This document shows, piece by piece, positions 13,227 to 16,174 of a stretch of 16,174 nt of DNA. The stretch is from Lachnospiraceae bacterium UBA3863 (GTDB lineage: Bacteria > Bacillota > Clostridia > Lachnospirales > Lachnospiraceae), in NCBI GenBank assembly GCA_002392385.1, contig DGGX01000089.1, positions 1 through 16,174 of the forward strand, given 5' to 3'. Made by a program: the position numbers and the translations under genes. The stretch's first letter is position 1, and each line of letters begins with the position of its first letter. Under the pieces are notes generated by a model. It was not told the origin of the DNA and made no database searches. It saw nothing but the letters and a program-made list of their open reading frames with translations.

Positions 13227-14341
13227 TCTCCATCCTCCACATAGCTGATCTCATGGACAGCCTTGATGATCTCCTCCTTGGTGACATCCGTCCGGATGAC
13301 AGCCTTTCCGATCCCCTCTAGGAGGATGAAACGGCACAGATCACCCTGCATCTTCTTGTCCGACCGGGTCAGTTCATAGATGATATCGGGATTGACCGCA
13401 TCGATCGTGATCGGCAGGCCGAAGGGAACGAACATGTCGCGGATCTCGTAATATTCCTCCATGGAAAGCATGCCCCGGTCATAGGAAATGCGGGCCGCCG
13501 CTACGCATCCCAGGGCGACGCATTCGCCGTGCAGCATGGTGAAATTGCTGTTTTTCTCCAGGGCGTGACCGATGGTGTGGCCGTAGTTCAGGAGCATGCG
13601 CTCATTCTTCTCGTAGGGATCGGCCTCCACCACTTCCTTCTTGATACGGTTGCTCCTGAACAGCATCTCCTGCATGACGGCGGGGTCTCTGTCCGTGATC
13701 TCGTAGAGATTGTCGATAAGCCACACATAGTAGCCCTCGTCGCGGATGAGGCCGTGCTTCATCACCTCGGCAAAGCCGGCCGCATACTGGCGGCCGTCCA
13801 GGGTCTTGAGGACGGAAACGTTCTCCCAGACAAGGACAGGCATCTTGAAGGCGCCGACCATATTCTTGTAGCCGCCCAGATCCACGCCGGTCTTGCCGCC
13901 GATGCTGGAATCAGCCTGGGCCAGAAGCGTTGTGGGGATCTGGACATAATCGATGCTCCGCATCCATATGGAAGCTGTGAAGCCGGCCATATCGCCCACG
14001 ACGCCGCCGCCGAGGGCGATGAGGAGGGAGGAACGGTCGAAATGCTTGTCACAGAGCTCTTCCAGGACCTGCCGGATGGTGTCCAGATTCTTGTGCTCCT
14101 CGCCGGGACTGATGGTGATGGTGTGGACGGGAAGCTTGAGGGCCTCCAGCTCTTCCCGCACAGCCTCGGCATAGAGGGGGCCCACATGCCGGTCTGTCAG
14201 GATGCCGATCCTGGAGTAGCTGCGCGGCAGGGTCTCGATCTCACGGGCCAGACCGGCGAAGGAATCGGTATAGATGATCTCGTAGCCTGCGGGCGTTCCT
14301 GTGCCCATATCTGTGCGGACTGTCAGCCTGCGGTTTTTCAT
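13223..14341 (-). CDS. aroB: 3-dehydroquinate synthase
   Basis: The 372-residue enzyme converts DAHP to 3-dehydroquinate, the second step of the shikimate pathway, using NAD and a divalent metal. Seen are GGGVVGDMAGF (111-121), IPTTLLAQADSSIGGKTGVD (135-154) and NYGHTIGHALE (252-262). Likely metal ligands are Glu192 (AEVMKHG), His254 and His271 (LHGE). Length is normal. The ATG has GAGG 10 bases upstream; a stable hairpin stands just before it. Its stop overlaps the lspA start, which is an unusual place for a shikimate gene: no other aro gene is in the window. Confidence 0.95.
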   Translation of the reverse strand: MKNRRLTVRTDMGTGTPAGYEIIYTDSFAGLAREIETLPRSYSRIGILTDRHVGPLYAEAVREELEALKLPVHTITISPGEEHKNLDTIRQVLEELCDKHFDRSSLLIALGGGVVGDMAGFTASIWMRSIDYVQIPTTLLAQADSSIGGKTGVDLGGYKNMVGAFKMPVLVWENVSVLKTLDGRQYAAGFAEVMKHGLIRDEGYYVWLIDNLYEITDRDPAVMQEMLFRSNRIKKEVVEADPYEKNERMLLNYGHTIGHALEKNSNFTMLHGECVALGCVAAARISYDRGMLSMEEYYEIRDMFVPFGLPITIDAVNPDIIYELTRSDKKMQGDLCRFILLEGIGKAVIRTDVTKEEIIKAVHEISYVEDGE

Positions 14342-14363
14342 AAAAGGTTTACCTCTTTATAAT

Positions 14364-14397
14364 TTTCGCACCAAACTGAACACAGTCCGGTGCGAAA
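14364..14397 (-). promoter_or_regulatory. Hairpin in the sepF-aroB gap
   Basis: TTTCGCACC (14364-14372) pairs with GGTGCGAAA (14389-14397), and inside it ACTG pairs with CAGT, leaving the small loop AACA. It ends about 22 bases before the aroB start on the minus strand. No T run follows in either direction, so intrinsic termination is unlikely. It may be an RNA processing site or influence aroB translation. Confidence 0.5.
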
Positions 14398-14440
14398 TAA
14401 ATGGATCTGTATAGGATTTATAGATGACCGCGTGTCCGGA

Positions 14441-15046
14441 TCAGCGGCCGAAAGGCGCATTGATCGACGCGGAGGAGCCTTCGGTATCCCGGGTGGAAAT
14501 GTCTCCGGACACGCCGATATTGGCCGGTGTGATCACAAAGATATAGTGGGAGATCTTCATAACGTTTCCGTCCACGGCGTAGCAGGAACCGGAGGTGAAA
14601 TCGATGATACGCTGGGCGACGTCCACATCCAGGCCTTCAAGGTTCAGAACGACGGTGCAGTTGGCCAGCAGGGTGTCGGTGACTTCGCGGGCGTCATTGA
14701 CGGAGGTGGGCTTGATGATGCAGACCTCTCCGTTCTGCTGGGCGGCGACACGCTGGATGGCACGGCGGCGGGAAGCGGCGCTTGTCTCCTTGTCGCGTTC
14801 TCTCTCCCTCTCTCTGTCTCTCTCCGCTGCTCTGCGTCTGGGACGCGCGGGCTGGGCGGGGATGTCCTCCTCGTCATAATCCGGTTCCGGGGCGGCGGGG
14901 GCGGCGGCTCTTGCGGAAGCGGGTTCCCTGGCGGGCTCTTCCTCTTCTCCGTAGTAGTCGTCCTCCTCGTCCATCTCTTCGGTATCCAGATAGTCGTCGT
15001 CCTCGTTATACTTCATCGCATTGATCAGCTTGTCCATAACACTCAT
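14441..15046 (-). CDS. sepF: SepF, cell division protein with long charged linker
   Basis: The 201-residue protein starts with an amphipathic membrane-binding helix (MSVMDKLINAMKY). An acidic, then Ala/Pro/Arg-rich linker follows (about 14-100), including alternating Arg-Glu/Arg-Asp repeats near residues 74-86. The C-terminal SepF domain (about 106-182) holds VCIIKPTSVNDAREV, LEGLDVDVAQRIIDF and a Gly in SGSCYAVDGNV. SepF polymerises into rings and tethers FtsZ to the membrane. The linker is longer than in B. subtilis SepF (about 150 residues in total). GGAG is 11 bases from the chosen ATG; an in-frame ATG three codons later is a possible alternative. Confidence 0.93.
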   Translation of the reverse strand: MSVMDKLINAMKYNEDDDYLDTEEMDEEDDYYGEEEEPAREPASARAAAPAAPEPDYDEEDIPAQPARPRRRAAERDRERERERDKETSAASRRRAIQRVAAQQNGEVCIIKPTSVNDAREVTDTLLANCTVVLNLEGLDVDVAQRIIDFTSGSCYAVDGNVMKISHYIFVITPANIGVSGDISTRDTEGSSASINAPFGR

Positions 15047-15077
15047 GGCGGTATATTCTCCATTCTCTCGTCATAAA

Positions 15078-15089
15078 GACCATATGGTC
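15078..15089. promoter_or_regulatory. Perfect 12-base palindrome in the sepF leader
   Basis: GACCATATGGTC is a perfect palindrome between the sepF -10 box and the start codon. It could be an operator for an unknown dimeric regulator or chance. Confidence 0.3.
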
Positions 15090-15111
15090 CGCGCAGGCAG
15101 GCCCAAATAAT

Positions 15112-15140
15112 ATTATCGATCCATTTATCGGTGCTGTCAA
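15112..15140 (-). promoter_or_regulatory. sepF promoter (TTGACA-17-GATAAT)
   Basis: On the minus strand TTGACA (plus 15135-15140) precedes GATAAT (plus 15112-15117) by 17 bases. It lies between the stop of the HlyD-like gene and sepF, leaving a leader of about 60 bases. As no terminator is seen between sepF and aroB, it may drive the whole sepF to cytidylate-kinase-like run. Confidence 0.82.
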
Positions 15141-15159
15141 CACTTTTGCGGACTGACGG

Positions 15160-16174
15160 TCATCGTCCGCCCTGATCGAAATCGATGGAATCCGCGTGCA
15201 GGACGATGTAGTCATACTCCTGCAGACCGAAGACCGCGTCGGGCTTCACTATGGCGAATTCTTCGTTCTGGTAGACGATCTCGACCTGACGGAAATCGGG
15301 GTAGCCCTTATTGATGTAATAGACGCCCACGAGCTCCGCCTGCTCACCCAGGGTGAACTGCTCCAGAGAGTCCCTCTTGTCCAGGATCTCACCGGCCCGC
15401 AGCACGTTGTCGCTCAGGTAAACCACGTCGCCCACTTCGCTGTAGGCAGCCGCGGGAACGAAACGGGTCGTCTTGCCGCCGTTGTCGTCGTAGACCTCCA
15501 GCAGGACGCCGGTCTGTCCGCCTGTCCCGGTGGTCATGTAGTCCGCCGGCACCAGGAAGAAACTGCCCCGGGTGATGGCTGTGTTGGGGACCTTAAGGCC
15601 CGTCTCCTCTTCTGTCACGATCTCGATATCCAGATATCTCTCCGTGATAAACTCTTCCATTCCCTGGGAGAAGGAAAGAAGTACAAAATGATTGCCTTCC
15701 TCGTCGCTGCGGCTTGTGACGGATCCCCAGATCTCTGTGCCGCTTCTGAGAAAGCGGACCTTGACGTAATTGTCCTTGACAAGTCTTTCGGCCGTCTCCT
15801 GGGAATCGACCAGGATGGCGATCTGCCAGTTCTCGCTGGTGACGATCCTGCATACGGCCTCGTCCTTCTCCACCCGTCGGCCGTTCTCCAGAGTGACGCG
15901 TTTGTAGCCCGTGGCATCCAGATCCTCTGCCGTCAGGTCTTCAAAGGTCTTGCCCTCGAAACCGTCCACGGTATAGGCCACCTCGCCGGTCGCCTTGGAC
16001 CGGTGACGGTGAACGGACTCCTTGTCTGCCTTGTCCAGCTTATTCAGGATCTTCTCGTTAGCGATCTTCTGCGCCGCGGTCATGACCGTGCTGCGGAAAG
16101 AATAGACAGTGGAAAAATAGGCGGGGTCAAAAGATCCGGCAAAAGACGCCGCCTCCGCGCGCAGAGCGGCCAGG
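15160..16174 (-). CDS. HlyD-like membrane-fusion/adaptor protein, 5' end outside the window
   Basis: The frame stays open from the ATG at 16083 to the right edge (residues such as FDPAYFSTVYSFRSTV lie before that Met), so the gene is 5'-truncated and at least 337 codons long. The visible part has a Lys-rich helical segment, then a beta-rich region with NGRRVEKDEAVCRIVTSENW and QIAILVDSQE, resembling the barrel-sandwich and beta-barrel parts of HlyD-type adaptors, followed by more beta strands (VPNTAITRGSFFLVPADY). Any N-terminal membrane anchor would be off the edge. Proteins of this kind next to sepF are common in Lachnospiraceae and their role is unknown, probably envelope-related. The familiar YggS gene that often separates the two is absent here. 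Confidence 0.7.
   Translation of the reverse strand, partial: LAALRAEAASFAGSFDPAYFSTVYSFRSTVMTAAQKIANEKILNKLDKADKESVHRHRSKATGEVAYTVDGFEGKTFEDLTAEDLDATGYKRVTLENGRRVEKDEAVCRIVTSENWQIAILVDSQETAERLVKDNYVKVRFLRSGTEIWGSVTSRSDEEGNHFVLLSFSQGMEEFITERYLDIEIVTEEETGLKVPNTAITRGSFFLVPADYMTTGTGGQTGVLLEVYDDNGGKTTRFVPAAAYSEVGDVVYLSDNVLRAGEILDKRDSLEQFTLGEQAELVGVYYINKGYPDFRQVEIVYQNEEFAIVKPDAVFGLQEYDYIVLHADSIDFDQGGR

Noticed and set aside
12961..13287. Frames on both strands across lspA
   Set aside because: They are shadows. The lspA frame holds both catalytic aspartates and the ATGA junctions.

Overview
The window reads as a stretch of core chromosome from a moderately GC-rich, anaerobic Gram-positive bacterium of the Clostridia, most likely a Lachnospiraceae-like lineage. 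Support comes from the gene content (yqeK-rsfS, divergent lexA and a YneA-type LysM gene, sepF, BioY, a Lachnospiraceae-style HlyD-like protein), strong AAGGAGG ribosome binding sites, sigma-A promoters and many intrinsic terminators. This placement rests on gene content alone. No rRNA, tRNA, CRISPR array, insertion sequence or prophage is visible.

Left part (1-2813). The 3' end of yqeK and the complete rsfS converge on lexA, which is read from the minus strand. lexA is divergent from a LysM gene of the YneA type. The space between them holds two well-formed promoters and three to four LexA-box-like sites, so this is an SOS checkpoint module: damage relieves LexA repression and a membrane-anchored division inhibitor is made. 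A 353-base gene-poor stretch follows, with a very strong terminator, a compact pseudoknot-capable hairpin ending in six T, an 8-codon leader-like ORF, and then a 55-residue acidic small protein.

Middle part (2768-9066). A XerS-like tyrosine recombinase (minus) is divergent from dtd, which is followed after 10 bases by a fused Memo-AMMECR1 protein. A MATE transporter (minus) is divergent from bioB-bioY. The bioB promoter is near-consensus and is flanked and overlapped by two BirA-type biotin operators. BioB lacks one cysteine that ligates the auxiliary cluster in the classical enzyme and has extra cysteines elsewhere, as expected of the type II biotin synthases of obligate anaerobes. No other biotin synthesis genes are present, so the pair suggests biotin or dethiobiotin scavenging plus the last synthetic step.

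Right part (9067-16174). A membrane-anchored Ser/Thr kinase with no PASTA domains and a four-helix C-terminal membrane module stands alone between terminators. Facing it, a minus-strand run begins with an HlyD-like protein cut by the window edge, then sepF behind its own promoter, then aroB-lspA-rluD-cytidylate-kinase-like. These last four genes overlap successively by ATGA, so they are translationally coupled.

Most of the window is housekeeping. The best candidates for something undescribed are the structured RNA and small-protein region at 2195-2715, the four-helix kinase, the Arg-rich YneA variant, the type II-like BioB under dual BirA operators, and the Memo-AMMECR1 fusion with no radical-SAM partner in sight.
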